In this document: positions 24,906-33,089 of the stretch, piece by piece
Numbering within the stretch: position 1 is the stretch's first letter
How the letters are laid out: each line of letters begins with the position of its first letter
From: Methylobacterium sp. E-065
GTDB lineage: Bacteria; Pseudomonadota; Alphaproteobacteria; Rhizobiales; Beijerinckiaceae
Direction: 5' to 3'
NCBI RefSeq assembly: GCF_022829605.1
Contig: NZ_JAKSYD010000041.1
Coordinates: 1 to 47,228, forward strand
DNA: 47,228 nucleotides
Made by a program: the position numbers and the translations under genes
The notes under the pieces: model-generated
The model's input: only the letters and a program-made list of their open reading frames with translations
What the model was told of the DNA's origin: nothing
Databases searched by the model: none

Positions 24906-25448
24906 ATGATGGCGCCAGACACATCCAGCGACAGCCCGATACACGCCTCGGGACAGTCGTGCGTCATTCAGGAAGCAGACCTGGATCGTATGATGACACG
25001 TCACGAGCAGCTAGCGTGCCTATGCGATCTGTTGGAAGCCTGTGCCGACAGCTTACCCGTCTGGCCGACGGACACACAGGCTGAACGGCTGCGCCTGGCG
25101 CTCGGCGCGTTCGTCGAGGGAGAGAGGGAAGGCGATGCGTTCATCACCAGGATCTTCGGGTGGGGGGTGCAGGATCCGCTGGCGGCGGCATTGATGCGCC
25201 ACGTCGATGCCCGCCACACCGATGACCTCGTGCACGCTGAGGACCTGATCGCGGCGCTGCAAGCGGGGCCGGTGCCGAACGGCAGGATCTCGGCCGAGAC
25301 TTTCGGGTACATGCTCCGCTGCTTCTTCGCGGCGGGCCGCCAATCGATGGTTTTGGAGGAGTTTGCGGTCCTGGCACTCGGCCGCGATCACCTGACGGCC
25401 AGCGGCCAGTCGCTGCTCTTCGACAGCCTCTGCCGGCGGGCGAGTTGA
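24906..25448 (+). CDS. Unknown helical protein, possibly hemerythrin-like
   Basis: I do not recognise this 180-residue protein with certainty. It is predicted all-helical. It has histidine/acid pairs: RHEQL near 31, RHVDARHTDDLVHAEDLI near 95-113, and helices such as TFGYMLRCFFAAGRQSMVLEEF. Pairs like these could bind a di-iron centre as in hemerythrin-like proteins, but the classical H-HxxxE spacing is not clear. AGGAGATATCG before 24906 decides the start. It lies 119 bases after cyoD and converges on an FNR-type gene, so a role in oxygen or nitric oxide handling is possible. That part rests on context only. Confidence 0.7.
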   Translation: MMAPDTSSDSPIHASGQSCVIQEADLDRMMTRHEQLACLCDLLEACADSLPVWPTDTQAERLRLALGAFVEGEREGDAFITRIFGWGVQDPLAAALMRHVDARHTDDLVHAEDLIAALQAGPVPNGRISAETFGYMLRCFFAAGRQSMVLEEFAVLALGRDHLTASGQSLLFDSLCRRAS

Positions 25449-25451
25449 CGC

Positions 25452-26240
25452 CTATCGGGCTGCCGCCCGAGCACGAAGCGCATGTGTATCTTTGATCGTC
25501 ACCGTCCGATTGCCCGAGAGGGCGAGCACGCCGGCGCCCTTCAGCTTCGTGAGTTGTCGGCTCACCGTCTCGATCGTCATCCCGAGCACGTCTGCCATAT
25601 GACCGCGGGTCATCGGCAGATCGAAGGTTGCCGGTTGATCCGATCCCGGTCGCCGGGCACATCGCTCCGCTCGTGCAGCCATGTCGATGAGGAGTCCGGC
25701 CACTTTCTCACCGGCCGAGAGGCGGGCCAAGCTCAGCATGCGACCGCGCGCCTCCTTCAGCGCTCGTAATGTACGCTGGAGCAGGAGGTTCTCCATCCGC
25801 GCGTGCTCTTCCAGAAAGTGCTCGAAGGGACGTCTCTGGACCGTACACAGTTCCACATCGGTCAAGGCCGTGACGGTGAAGGCGTGCTCTTCTGCGTAGG
25901 GCTCACCGACGAAATCGGCCGGGTAGAACAAGCCTACGATCTGCTCTCGTCCGTCGGCCGTGGCGGCGACCATCTTCATGACGCCCGACAGCAGATTGGC
26001 ACAGATCCGGCTCTCGTCGCCCGCCCACATCACGGTCTCACCCGCCGTGACGCAACGGCGCTGGCACAGACCGGTGAAGGCGATCACACCCTCGTCGTTG
26101 AGGCTGCTGCACAGCGCGTGTTCGCGGACGGGGCAGTTCGCGCAGATCTCGGTCGGCACCGATCCAATCCTTGAAGGTGACAGCAGGCAGGCGTGCTGGC
26201 CGGGACCTGCGTGAGATGAGATGCATGGATCGTCGGTCAC
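25452..26240 (-). CDS. FNR-type oxygen-sensing transcription regulator
   Basis: This Crp/Fnr-family regulator is 262 residues long from the GTG at 26240. The four cysteines expected to bind an oxygen-labile [4Fe-4S] cluster are present: Cys33, Cys36 and Cys44 (CANCPVREHALC) and Cys132 (TDVELCTVQ). The cyclic-nucleotide-type sensor domain covers about 55-165. The winged helix has the FNR recognition signature TIETVSRQL (about 222), which reads TTGA half-sites. A second possible start, GTG at 26157-26159 with AAGGA eight bases before it, gives a more typical 235 residues. Targets may include the cyo operon, the unknown gene at 27322 and itself. Confidence 0.92.
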   Translation of the reverse strand: MTDDPCISSHAGPGQHACLLSPSRIGSVPTEICANCPVREHALCSSLNDEGVIAFTGLCQRRCVTAGETVMWAGDESRICANLLSGVMKMVAATADGREQIVGLFYPADFVGEPYAEEHAFTVTALTDVELCTVQRRPFEHFLEEHARMENLLLQRTLRALKEARGRMLSLARLSAGEKVAGLLIDMAARAERCARRPGSDQPATFDLPMTRGHMADVLGMTIETVSRQLTKLKGAGVLALSGNRTVTIKDTHALRARAAAR

Positions 26241-26429
26241 GAGCTTGCACTCGCACCCCAGGGCGGGTCGACATGGTCACCGAAGTGGGCAGCAGGCTCG
26301 CAGTGCCCGGCGCCGCCTACGACAAGCCGAGCTTGCGCGAGGATGGCTGGGACGGTTGGGCTTGCAGGTCGGGCATCGGTGTCTCCGTGATCAATTTCTC
26401 CGAACTGATCCCGTCGGGCCGCCGGGTCC

Positions 26430-26443
26430 TTGTTTCAGATCAA
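26430..26443. promoter_or_regulatory. FNR/FixK-type box between the two regulator genes
   Basis: TTGTTTCAGATCAA is the exact reverse complement of the box at 27657-27670, and identity extends three more bases (AAGGC context). It has one perfect half-site (TCAA) and one near-perfect half-site (TTGT). It is 190 bases upstream of the first FNR-type gene, so autoregulation is possible. Confidence 0.5.
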
Positions 26444-26495
26444 GGCAACAGCTCCAAATGTCAGGGCGTCCGCGCGCCGAAGCTCATTGGCTGCG

Positions 26496-27251
26496 TCATC
26501 CACTGAGGCGCTCAAGTCGGGGCATGTCGAGCAGGCGGACCCCGCCAGGTACGATCAGGATGAGCTTCTCGCGGTCTAGGCGTGTCAGCGTGCGGCTTAC
26601 CGTCTCGATGGTGAGGCCGAGATGGTCGGCAATGTCCTGTCGGCCCATAGGCAGCTCCAGCGTCACCGAAGTCAGGCCGATTCGCGCGTAGCGTCCGCGC
26701 AGGGCAACCAAGAAGCTCGCGACCTTCTCCTCGGCCCCACGTCGAGCGAGCAGCAGCATCAGCTCCTGCGCGAGGCCGAGCTCGTAGCCGGCGCGCTCAT
26801 GCAGGCGCTGCAGGAGATGGGGCTTTCGGACCATAAGATCTTGGAACGCACGGCGATCGAAGCGGCAAACGGTGACGGGTGACAGGGCCTCGGCGGTCAC
26901 CGTCTGCCGCTCCGTCAGCACGAGGCCGAGGAAGTCTCCGACAAGAGCGAAGCCCATGACGTGGCGGCGTCCGTCCGGAAGCAGGCGCGAGAGGCGTAAG
27001 GCTCCCCCGGTGACGTTGTAGACGGCCGTGGTCTCCTCGCCCTGCGAGAAGAGAGTCTGGCGCGCATCGAGCACGACGTGCCGGCTGAGCAATTCGAGCT
27101 CGTTCAGTTCCTCTGGTGTGAGTGCGGAGCAGACGCTCACGAGGCGAACTTGGCAGTGGGCGCAGCCACCCTCGGTGCGTCCATGCCGACACGGATGCCG
27201 CTCAGGGCCGCAGGTCTCGCTCGGCATCAGCCAGGTCTCGGACTTCCTCAC
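26496..27251 (-). CDS. Second FNR-type oxygen-sensing transcription regulator
   Basis: This second Crp/Fnr-family protein has 251 residues. It too has four cluster cysteines, Cys30, Cys33 and Cys41 (CAHCQVRLVSVC) and Cys129 (SPVTVCRFD). The winged helix carries the same recognition signature TIETVSRTL (about 216). It differs clearly from its neighbour elsewhere, so the pair are diverged paralogues. The start at 27251 is a GTG; an ATG eight codons later (27227) is possible, but GAGGAAG lies rather far from it. Two cluster-binding paralogues side by side suggest graded responses to oxygen or nitric oxide. Confidence 0.92.
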   Translation of the reverse strand: MRKSETWLMPSETCGPERHPCRHGRTEGGCAHCQVRLVSVCSALTPEELNELELLSRHVVLDARQTLFSQGEETTAVYNVTGGALRLSRLLPDGRRHVMGFALVGDFLGLVLTERQTVTAEALSPVTVCRFDRRAFQDLMVRKPHLLQRLHERAGYELGLAQELMLLLARRGAEEKVASFLVALRGRYARIGLTSVTLELPMGRQDIADHLGLTIETVSRTLTRLDREKLILIVPGGVRLLDMPRLERLSG

Positions 27252-27321
27252 GGAATGACGAGCTTACCCGATCCACTCTTGAAGCGCACAACGGAAACCC
27301 GCCGCATCCTGCGCACGGCAC

Positions 27322-27603
27322 TTATGCACCCTGATCGCGCGCTGTGTCATGCCAAAGCCCCGCCTCCGTCCCAAACGGGTATCTTAGCGGTGCGGTGAAA
27401 TGCGCCAGCTCCACGACCTCGCAGGTATCGGCTCGCAGCCGCCAGTCCGAAATGCCGAGGGCTCGGCAGAAGAGCGCTTTGGCCTCCCAAACTGCGCTGA
27501 CGTCCGATCGCGCGCGAAGCTGCGTGCGGCGTTGCACGATGCACCGATCGTGCCCGGCGCCATCCAGGACGATCTTGTGAAAGGTGACGAGATATTCGCG
27601 CAT
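27322..27603 (-). CDS. Small unknown protein behind an FNR-type box
   Basis: This 93-residue protein of unknown family has no membrane segment and no signal peptide. It starts MREYLVTFHKIVLDGAGHDR and contains SAVWEAKALFCRALGISDWR and ADTCEVVELAHF. The mixed strand-helix pattern suggests a small compact domain. GGGGAGG six bases before the ATG at 27601-27603 decides the start. An FNR-type box is centred about 60 bases upstream. GATAAAT on the minus strand near 27645 gives a fitting -10 element, so the gene is probably activated when oxygen is low. Confidence 0.7.
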   Translation of the reverse strand: MREYLVTFHKIVLDGAGHDRCIVQRRTQLRARSDVSAVWEAKALFCRALGISDWRLRADTCEVVELAHFTAPLRYPFGTEAGLWHDTARDQGA

Positions 27604-27656
27604 GAAACCTCCCCGCATGGGACGCTTCAAACCTACCGAATTTATCTGACTACGCC

Positions 27657-27670
27657 TTGATCTGAAACAA
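27657..27670 (-). promoter_or_regulatory. FNR/FixK-type box upstream of the small unknown gene
   Basis: TTGATCTGAAACAA has one perfect half-site and one with a single change from TTGATC-N2-GATCAA. On the minus strand it is followed by AGATAAATT at the distance expected for a class II activator site centred near -41.5. The same 14 bases occur inverted at 26430-26443. Confidence 0.6.
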
Positions 27671-27689
27671 TGCACCCACGGGAAGCGGC

Positions 27690-27816
27690 CGGCTGAAGTT
27701 GGCCGAAAGCCGCTGGTCCGCTTCGGAGGCGATCCGCCGGAAGAGCCGACGGTCCCCTGCCGGCCCGAAATGGGCACGTTCGCTTCGGAGAAGATCCGCC
27801 TCAGAAGCGGACCTTA
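27690..27816. repeat. Degenerate dispersed intergenic repeat, copy 2
   Basis: The stretch contains AAGTTGGCCGAAAGCCG, then GGTCCGCTTCGGAGG, CGTTCGCTTCGGAGAAG and finally AGAAGCGGACC. Matching words recur at 18909-19003 and 33731-33790, and partly at 11826-12000. The inverted words (GGTCCGCTTC and GAAGCGGACC) could pair in RNA. The copies lie outside genes and next to broken genes. Confidence 0.45.
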
Positions 27817-27901
27817 GGACGAGCTAGGGCTGGGGCCATATGCCGAGCTTCTGCGATTCCTACAGGAATGCTGCACTGACGGCGGTGGCTAACTACGTCG
27901 T

Positions 27902-28261
27902 CGGCCACTTCGGCGGGGAAGACCGGCGCGGACGGGTCAGCCGCTGCCACTCGAGTTCACGCGCGGCGGCGAGGTCGTGGAAGTCGCGCTGCCTGCGCGG
28001 GTTCTGGTCGGCAGCATGGATGCGAGCGCTGCGGCAACGCAGCTCGGGCTCGGTCTCGTGCAGGCGCCGCGCTACCGGTTCGCCGACGATGTCGCGCGCG
28101 GGACGTTGGCGGGGGTGATCGGCGACTTCTTGCCGACACCGGCGCCGGTGTCGGTGCTCTACCCCTACAGGCGTCAGCTCTCGCCACAGTTGCGTGTCTT
28201 CGTCGATTGGCTGGTCGCGACGCTCGAATGCTGCTTCAGCTCGAGCCGCCTCCCAAGCTGA
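27902..28261 (+). pseudogene. LysR-type regulator, C-terminal remnant
   Basis: A plus-strand frame reads PLPLEFTRGGEVVEVALPAR, then SMDASAAATQLGLGLVQAPR, DDVARGTLAGVIGDFLPTP and VSVLYPYRRQLSPQLRVFVD, ending at a stop at 28261. This is the C-terminal half of the effector-binding domain of a LysR-type regulator. The N-terminal winged helix and first subdomain are missing, and the bases before about 27940 are poorly matched. A 5' deletion has left it without a DNA-binding domain. It converges on the transporter gene and may once have controlled the neighbouring catabolic set. Confidence 0.75.
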
Positions 28262-28307
28262 ACTTCCGCCCCCGAACGGACCAACCTTCAGGAGATCGCG
28301 GTGCGCC

Positions 28308-29696
28308 TCAGTCCAATTCGATGCGCCGCAGCGGCCCGACGATGACCAAGTAAGACAGCGCGCCGCAAATGCACACCGCGCCGATGAAGTTCAGCGCCCA
28401 GTAAAATGATCCTGTCGAATGCAGGACGTAGCCGATGACGAGCGGCGTGGTGACACCGGCCAGGTTCGCCGCGAGGCTGGTAATGCCGCTCGCCAAGCCA
28501 ATGTACTTTCGGGGCGCGACCTCGGAGACGGCCGTCCAGGACGACGCCGCGACTCCTTGAGAAAAGAACGACAGCGTCAGGATGGCGATCACCGCGGCAT
28601 CGGAGGTGATGACGTTCACGAGCACAATGCTGGACGCGAGGAAGCTTCCCACGATCAAGGGGAGTTTGCGGGCGCTCGACATGCTGACGCCACGCCGGAT
28701 CAAGAAGTCGGACAACAGACCGGCGACCAGGATCCCAGCCGTCGCGCCGAGGAAGGGCAGCATCTGGTAGAAGCCGGCCTTCATGATCGTCATCTTTCGT
28801 TCCTCGATTAGGAACGTCATGAACCAGGTCGTGAAGAAGACGAGAACCGAGTTGCTGCAGAATTTTCCGAGGCAAATGCCGATGATCTGGCGGTACGCCA
28901 GGAGTTGTAGGAGCGCCTTGCCGTTGAAGGGCGCCCGGGACGGGTTCGTTGTTAGGCCGCCGCCCTTCTCGATGTAGTCGAGCTCGGCGGCATTTGCCCG
29001 TCTGCACTCGCGCGGGTCCTGATAGATGAAGTACCAGCACAGTCCGAGCGTGAGACCTGCGAGGCCGGTGGCGTAGAAGACGCTGCGCCAGCCGTGCTCC
29101 TGGGCAAGCCACAGCAGAAGCCCTGCGAAGATCGGCGTGCCGATGTACTGCCCGGTGATGTAGAAGCTCGTCGCCATGCCGCGTTCCTTCGTCGGGAACC
29201 ACATGGTCACAGCGCGAGCATTGGCTGGGAAGGCGGGTGACTCCAAGACACCCATCGCCAAACGAGCGCCGAACAAACCATTGAAGGTGCCAGCAAAACC
29301 TTGGGCGACCGTGGCTAAGGACCACGTCGCGAGCGCCCCTGCGTAGGCCAGGCGCGAGCCGAGCATGTCGGCGATGTAGCCGCCCGGGACAAGGGCGAAG
29401 GCGTAGGTCAGCCCGAATGCCGCGAAGATCTGACCCATCTGCGCCTTGTCGAGCTGAAGCTCCTTGCTCAGGAGCGGCGCGGCGATGCCCAGATTGGTGC
29501 GGTCCACATAGCTGATGACGGTCGCGATCAGGATGAAGAACAGCATGAAGAAGCGCATGCGGGTCGGCTTGGCGTCCGTGTCGGACGGTATGGTTCCTGC
29601 CGTGACCTGCATCGGCCGCGCGTCAGCCTTGACCCGCTCCGTTCCCGCGTCGCGCGGCTGCGGAATGGTCCTGGCGAGGGCGTCTGGCTGAGACAT
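28308..29696 (-). CDS. MFS transporter, anion:cation symporter (ACS) type
   Basis: This 462-residue protein has about 12 membrane helices in the pattern of the ACS branch (GudP, ExuT, phthalate and tartrate carriers). Marks are RFFMLFFILIATVISYVDRT at helix 1, GGYIADMLGSRLAYAGALA for the 2-3 loop, and VLESPAFPANARAVTMWFP in helices 4-5. The family imports sugar acids and aromatic or dicarboxylic acids. I chose the ATG at 29694-29696 because GAGAGGA lies just before it, inside the longer frame that begins at 29711. The next two upstream genes encode dehydrogenases on the same strand, so the three probably serve one hydroxyacid or sugar-acid pathway. Confidence 0.88.
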   Translation of the reverse strand: MSQPDALARTIPQPRDAGTERVKADARPMQVTAGTIPSDTDAKPTRMRFFMLFFILIATVISYVDRTNLGIAAPLLSKELQLDKAQMGQIFAAFGLTYAFALVPGGYIADMLGSRLAYAGALATWSLATVAQGFAGTFNGLFGARLAMGVLESPAFPANARAVTMWFPTKERGMATSFYITGQYIGTPIFAGLLLWLAQEHGWRSVFYATGLAGLTLGLCWYFIYQDPRECRRANAAELDYIEKGGGLTTNPSRAPFNGKALLQLLAYRQIIGICLGKFCSNSVLVFFTTWFMTFLIEERKMTIMKAGFYQMLPFLGATAGILVAGLLSDFLIRRGVSMSSARKLPLIVGSFLASSIVLVNVITSDAAVIAILTLSFFSQGVAASSWTAVSEVAPRKYIGLASGITSLAANLAGVTTPLVIGYVLHSTGSFYWALNFIGAVCICGALSYLVIVGPLRRIELD

Positions 29697-29907
29697 CGGA
29701 TTCCTCTCCATATTCGCAGCCTATGGCCGCTATTCAAGCGCCTCTCGCGGGCGCCTCACTGTAGGGGCAGTCACACCGGCCGACGCATGAGGTCGCCCGG
29801 CGTCGAGTTGCGGGATGCAGGGCCGGCCACCGGCCTGCATCGGGAGAGGTTGCCGGCTCGGGCGTCGCGGCACCTGCCGGTCATCTCGACGGCGCCACTC
29901 TGGGGCT

Positions 29908-30660
29908 TCAGCCGCGTCCCACGAACGGCATTGCCGTGGCCATGATCGTCATGGTTAGGATGTTCGCGTCGAGCGGTAGGCTCGCCATCGTCAAGACGGC
30001 GTTCGCGACGTGCTCGGGGTCGATCACAGGTTCCTCGCGCAGCGAGCCATCGGCCTGAATGACACCGGCCTTCATCCGCCCACCCATTTTGGTATCGGCG
30101 TTGCCGACGTCGATCTGACCGCACGCAATGGCGTAGCGTCGCCCGTCGAGGGCGGTGGACCGGGTCAGGCCGGTGATCGCATGCTTAGCAGCAGTGTAGG
30201 GAGCCGAGCCGGGCCGCGGCGCGTGGGCCGAGATCGAACCGTTGTTGATGATCCTGCCGCCGCCGGGCTTTTGCGCCTTCATGATCCGGAAGGCCTCGCG
30301 TGTGCACAGGAAGGTGCTGGTCACGATGGCGTCCTGCACCGCTCGCCATTGATCGAAGTCGATCGCGTCAATCTCGGCCGCCGGAATGTTAGACCCGGCA
30401 TTGTTGAACAGTAGATCCACCCGTCCGTGTCGGTCGAGTACCTCGGCGAATAGGCGCTCGACCGATCCTGGGTCGGTCACGTCCACGACGATGGCTTTGG
30501 CCGAACCGCCGTCGTCGCGAATGGACGCGGCAGCATTCTCAAGCTCGACCGCACGCCGGCCGACCAGCACGACCGCGAAGCCGCTACGCGCCAGGGCGCG
30601 CGCGGACACCTTGCCAATGCCGCTGCTCGCGCCCGTGACGATCGCAATCTGTCGAGACAT
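29908..30660 (-). CDS. Short-chain dehydrogenase/reductase
   Basis: This 250-residue classical SDR has TGASSGIG (9-16) for the NAD(P) fold, NNAG (86-89) and the catalytic Ser142, Tyr155 and Lys159 (YTAAK). Arg36-Arg37 after the second strand would favour NADPH. The closing part ([14 protein letters not shown]) is typical of the family. The substrate is unknown; the neighbours point to a hydroxy- or keto-acid pathway. The ATG at 30658-30660 starts exactly at the fold. It lies 43 bases after the D-2-hydroxyacid dehydrogenase gene, in the same direction. Confidence 0.9.
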   Translation of the reverse strand: MSRQIAIVTGASSGIGKVSARALARSGFAVVLVGRRAVELENAAASIRDDGGSAKAIVVDVTDPGSVERLFAEVLDRHGRVDLLFNNAGSNIPAAEIDAIDFDQWRAVQDAIVTSTFLCTREAFRIMKAQKPGGGRIINNGSISAHAPRPGSAPYTAAKHAITGLTRSTALDGRRYAIACGQIDVGNADTKMGGRMKAGVIQADGSLREEPVIDPEHVANAVLTMASLPLDANILTMTIMATAMPFVGRG

Positions 30661-30703
30661 GTCAGCCTCTCCGCGCCCCAAGGGCGATGCACGTGACTTG
30701 TTC

Positions 30704-31681
30704 TCAAGCGGCGGAGCGTCGGAACGGGGTTTCTGCAACGGGCGTGAGAGGATCCTGACCCGCGAACCAAGCCACGAGATTGTCCACGACGAGGCGCGCC
30801 ATGGCGTTGCGCGTGTAGTGGGAAGCGGAACCGATATGCGGCAGGAGCACCGCATTCTCGCAGGCAAGCAGGCCCTCGGGAACCTGCGGTTCGTGCTCGA
30901 ACACGTCGAGTCCGGCTCCGACGATGGTCCCGTCGCGAAGCGCCTCGGCGAGGTGCGCCTCATTGATGATCGAGCCGCGGCCAACGTTAACGACGATGCC
31001 GTTCGGACCAAGCGCTTCGAGCACGGCGCGGTCGACGAGGCCATCGGTCGACGGACCGCCGGGGGCCGCGATGATCAGGGTGTCGACTGCGCCCGCCAGG
31101 GCGACCAGGTCTTCGTAATACGGGTAGGTCACCTCGGCCTGGCGACGACGTCCGCAATAGTTGACCGGCACGCCGAATGCCTCGATGCGGCGCGCGATGG
31201 CCTTGCCGATGCGGCCGAGCCCGAGGATACCAACCGAGCGCTCGCGCAAGCTCAATGTCAGCGGAAACGTACCGGTGCGCCAGTGACCGGCGCGCAGGAA
31301 GCGCTCGGCTTGTCCGGTCCGTCGCACCGTGCCGAGCAAGAGCGCGAGCGCGATGTCGGCGACATCCTCGGTTAGGACATCCGGTGTGTGGGTGACCACG
31401 ATCCCGCGCTGCGCCGCCTCAGCGGCATCTATGTGGTCGTATCCGACACCGAAGCTGGCCACAATTTCGAGGTTGGGCAGCCAGTCGAAGAATTGCTTGT
31501 CGATTGAGTCGTGGCCGCCACCGGCAGCGATGGCGCGCACGGCCGCGGCCTCTTCGTCCGAGAGGACCGAGAAATCGGTGTTGTTAGGGATGCGAACGGG
31601 CACGAAATGCTCGGCTACCCCTACGTCAATCAACGGCTTCGGTATGCCATAGTGCAAGACGTGAGGCGCCGGACTCTTCAT
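30704..31681 (-). CDS. D-isomer-specific 2-hydroxyacid dehydrogenase
   Basis: This 325-residue NAD(P)-dependent enzyme has the dinucleotide motif GLGRIG (154-159) and the catalytic Arg235 (NVGRGS), Glu264 (FEHEP) and His282 (LLPHIGSAS). Arg178-Arg180 after the second strand (YCGRRR) suggests NADPH. The best match in style is glyoxylate/hydroxypyruvate reductase. AGGAAGAGG precedes the ATG at 31679-31681. It is the first gene of the likely three-gene catabolic set. Upstream DNA is cut after about 160 bases by a complete insertion sequence. Confidence 0.92.
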   Translation of the reverse strand: MKSPAPHVLHYGIPKPLIDVGVAEHFVPVRIPNNTDFSVLSDEEAAAVRAIAAGGGHDSIDKQFFDWLPNLEIVASFGVGYDHIDAAEAAQRGIVVTHTPDVLTEDVADIALALLLGTVRRTGQAERFLRAGHWRTGTFPLTLSLRERSVGILGLGRIGKAIARRIEAFGVPVNYCGRRRQAEVTYPYYEDLVALAGAVDTLIIAAPGGPSTDGLVDRAVLEALGPNGIVVNVGRGSIINEAHLAEALRDGTIVGAGLDVFEHEPQVPEGLLACENAVLLPHIGSASHYTRNAMARLVVDNLVAWFAGQDPLTPVAETPFRRSAA

Positions 31682-31787
31682 AAAAACAGCCTCTTCCTCC
31701 TGGTCCGCCCTATCGAACCGGGGGCAGGTGCTATAGTATTCATGCGAACATTATTGAGTGGCGAAGTCCAACTTTATTTCGGTATCG

Positions 31788-31810
31788 ATCGATGCACCTT
31801 CGGCATCGAT
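31788..31810. promoter_or_regulatory. 8-bp inverted repeat upstream of the hydroxyacid dehydrogenase
   Basis: ATCGATGC (31788-31795) and GCATCGAT (31803-31810) are perfect complements with a 7-base spacer. The repeat lies about 107 bases upstream of the dehydrogenase start and 30 bases from the insertion sequence. It may be an operator for this gene set or the terminator of a gene lost on insertion. Confidence 0.4.
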
Positions 31811-31916
31811 CAACGCGCGGCCAATCCTGGTGGAGACTTGGAGTGGGCCCCTTGGGGTGGACAGAAGCGGGATTGGGAATTGACCGGGCAGCCGGGTTTT
31901 CGAAGGATGAAAGCCC

Positions 31917-32267
31917 ATGGCACAGCACCGAAGCCACAGCGTCGCGTTCAAGCGGCAGGTGTCGCAGGAGTATCTTGGCGGCGAGACGCTGCACGGGATC
32001 TCGAAGCGCCACGATCTCTCGCGCAACCTGACCCGGATTTGGGTCGAGAAATATCAGGCCGGTGGCCTGGATGAGGACGTCGCCGCCGCCGATCTTCTCC
32101 AAGTCTATGAGGCACGGATTGCTGCGCTTGAACGACTGGTCGGACGGCAGGCACTCGAACTGGAGCTTTTAAAGGGGGCTCTGCGGCCCGAACCCCGTCC
32201 GAGAAGCGGGCCTACCTCCGCGATCATCGGCCCAGCGGTCTCAGCCTCGCTGCGGGATGCAGGCTGA
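31917..32267 (+). CDS. IS3-family transposase OrfA
   Basis: This 116-residue protein has an N-terminal helix-turn-helix of the transposase_8 type ([40 protein letters not shown]) and then a leucine-zipper-like helix ([20 protein letters not shown]). It binds the element ends. The 3' third overlaps orfB in the -1 frame, past the slippery site at 32168-32174. The ATG follows a purine-rich stretch (CGAAGGATGAAAGCCC) and opens directly on the domain. Confidence 0.9.
   Translation: MAQHRSHSVAFKRQVSQEYLGGETLHGISKRHDLSRNLTRIWVEKYQAGGLDEDVAAADLLQVYEARIAALERLVGRQALELELLKGALRPEPRPRSGPTSAIIGPAVSASLRDAG
32168..32174 (+). other. Ribosomal -1 frameshift site (TTTAAAG)
   Basis: In the orfA frame the bases split as T TTA AAG, the X-XXY-YYZ heptamer used for programmed -1 frameshifting in IS3-family elements. 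After slipping, translation runs into the orfB frame (reading [14 protein letters not shown]) and on to the DDE domain, giving OrfAB. Confidence 0.7.
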
Positions 32268-33061
32268 TGGGACTGGCCCGGTCCACAGTCTATGACGTGC
32301 CGGTGCGCGCGGTGGACGACACCGCCATCGTCGAGGCGATGGCGACGATCTGCGACGCGTTCGAGCATTATGGCTGGCGTCGCGTCCAGGCGGCACTCCG
32401 TCAGAATGGCCTGCAGGTCAATCACAAGAAGGACCGCCTCATGCGCGAGCACGACCTTGAGCCTAAGATACGACGCCGCGTTACGAAGACGACCAACAGC
32501 AATCATGATCAGCCGATCTTTCCGAATCTTGCAAAGAAAGCCAGCATCGACGGCCCCGACCAGCTCTGGGTGGCGGACATTACCTACGTGACGATCATCG
32601 GCGGCTTCGTCTACGTCGCCGTCATTCTCGATGCCTGGTCACGGCGAGTCGTCGACTTCGCCCTTAGTCGCGCAATCGACGCGCGTCTCACCCTGGCCGC
32701 CCTCGGCATGGCAATCGAGGCCCGCAAACCACCGAAAGGCTGCGTCCACCATTCCGACCGTGGGTCGCAATACGCTGCCAAGACGTACCGTGAGCATCTC
32801 GCCAAGCACGGCTTGGCTGGCTCGATGGGACGACGCGGCAACCCTTATGACAATGCCAAGGCCGAGAGCTTCATAAAGACGCTCAAGGTTGAAGGTGTCT
32901 ATCCCATGGCCTTCGAGACGTTCGCCGACGTACTCGAAAGCTTGCCGCGCTTCATCGAAGAGACCTACAATACGCGACGGCTCCACTCGGCACTCGGCTA
33001 TCTCAGCCCCGCGCAGTTCGAGGATCAACATACCCGGCTGATGGTCAAACCAGCAGCCTGA
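32267..33061 (+). CDS. IS3-family transposase OrfB (DDE recombinase)
   Basis: This 264-residue rve-type integrase core has the catalytic acids in [19 protein letters not shown] and [16 protein letters not shown] (D, D, E). An HTH_21-type region precedes it ([20 protein letters not shown]). The ATG at 32267 is used here, but the frame is open upstream to the slippery site, and the natural product is the OrfAB fusion. It ends 27 bases before the right inverted repeat. It appears intact. Confidence 0.93.
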   Translation: MGLARSTVYDVPVRAVDDTAIVEAMATICDAFEHYGWRRVQAALRQNGLQVNHKKDRLMREHDLEPKIRRRVTKTTNSNHDQPIFPNLAKKASIDGPDQLWVADITYVTIIGGFVYVAVILDAWSRRVVDFALSRAIDARLTLAALGMAIEARKPPKGCVHHSDRGSQYAAKTYREHLAKHGLAGSMGRRGNPYDNAKAESFIKTLKVEGVYPMAFETFADVLESLPRFIEETYNTRRLHSALGYLSPAQFEDQHTRLMVKPAA

Positions 33062-33089
33062 TCCCGTCCACCCCGAGGGGCCCACTCCC

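Larger units (their letters stand above)
31840..33088 (+). mobile_element. Complete IS3-family insertion sequence, about 1249 bp
   Basis: The ends carry inverted repeats. The left reads GGAGTGGGCCCCTTGGGG from 31840 and the right, read inward, GGAGTGGGCCCCTCGGGG from 33088, with GTGGAC following in both. Inside are orfA and orfB with a -1 frameshift signal between them. Both reading frames are open and the DDE residues are present, so it could still be mobile. I see no clear target-site duplication: ACTT on the left does not match CGCC on the right. The right edge joins a truncated kinase gene whose 5' part is not on the left side, so the insertion went with a deletion or rearrangement. Confidence 0.85.

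Noticed and set aside
31751..31839. Minus-strand frame ending in IDTEIKLDFATQ as the tail of a gene cut by the insertion sequence
   Set aside because: The codons look plausible, but no continuation exists on the far side of the element and no family is recognisable.
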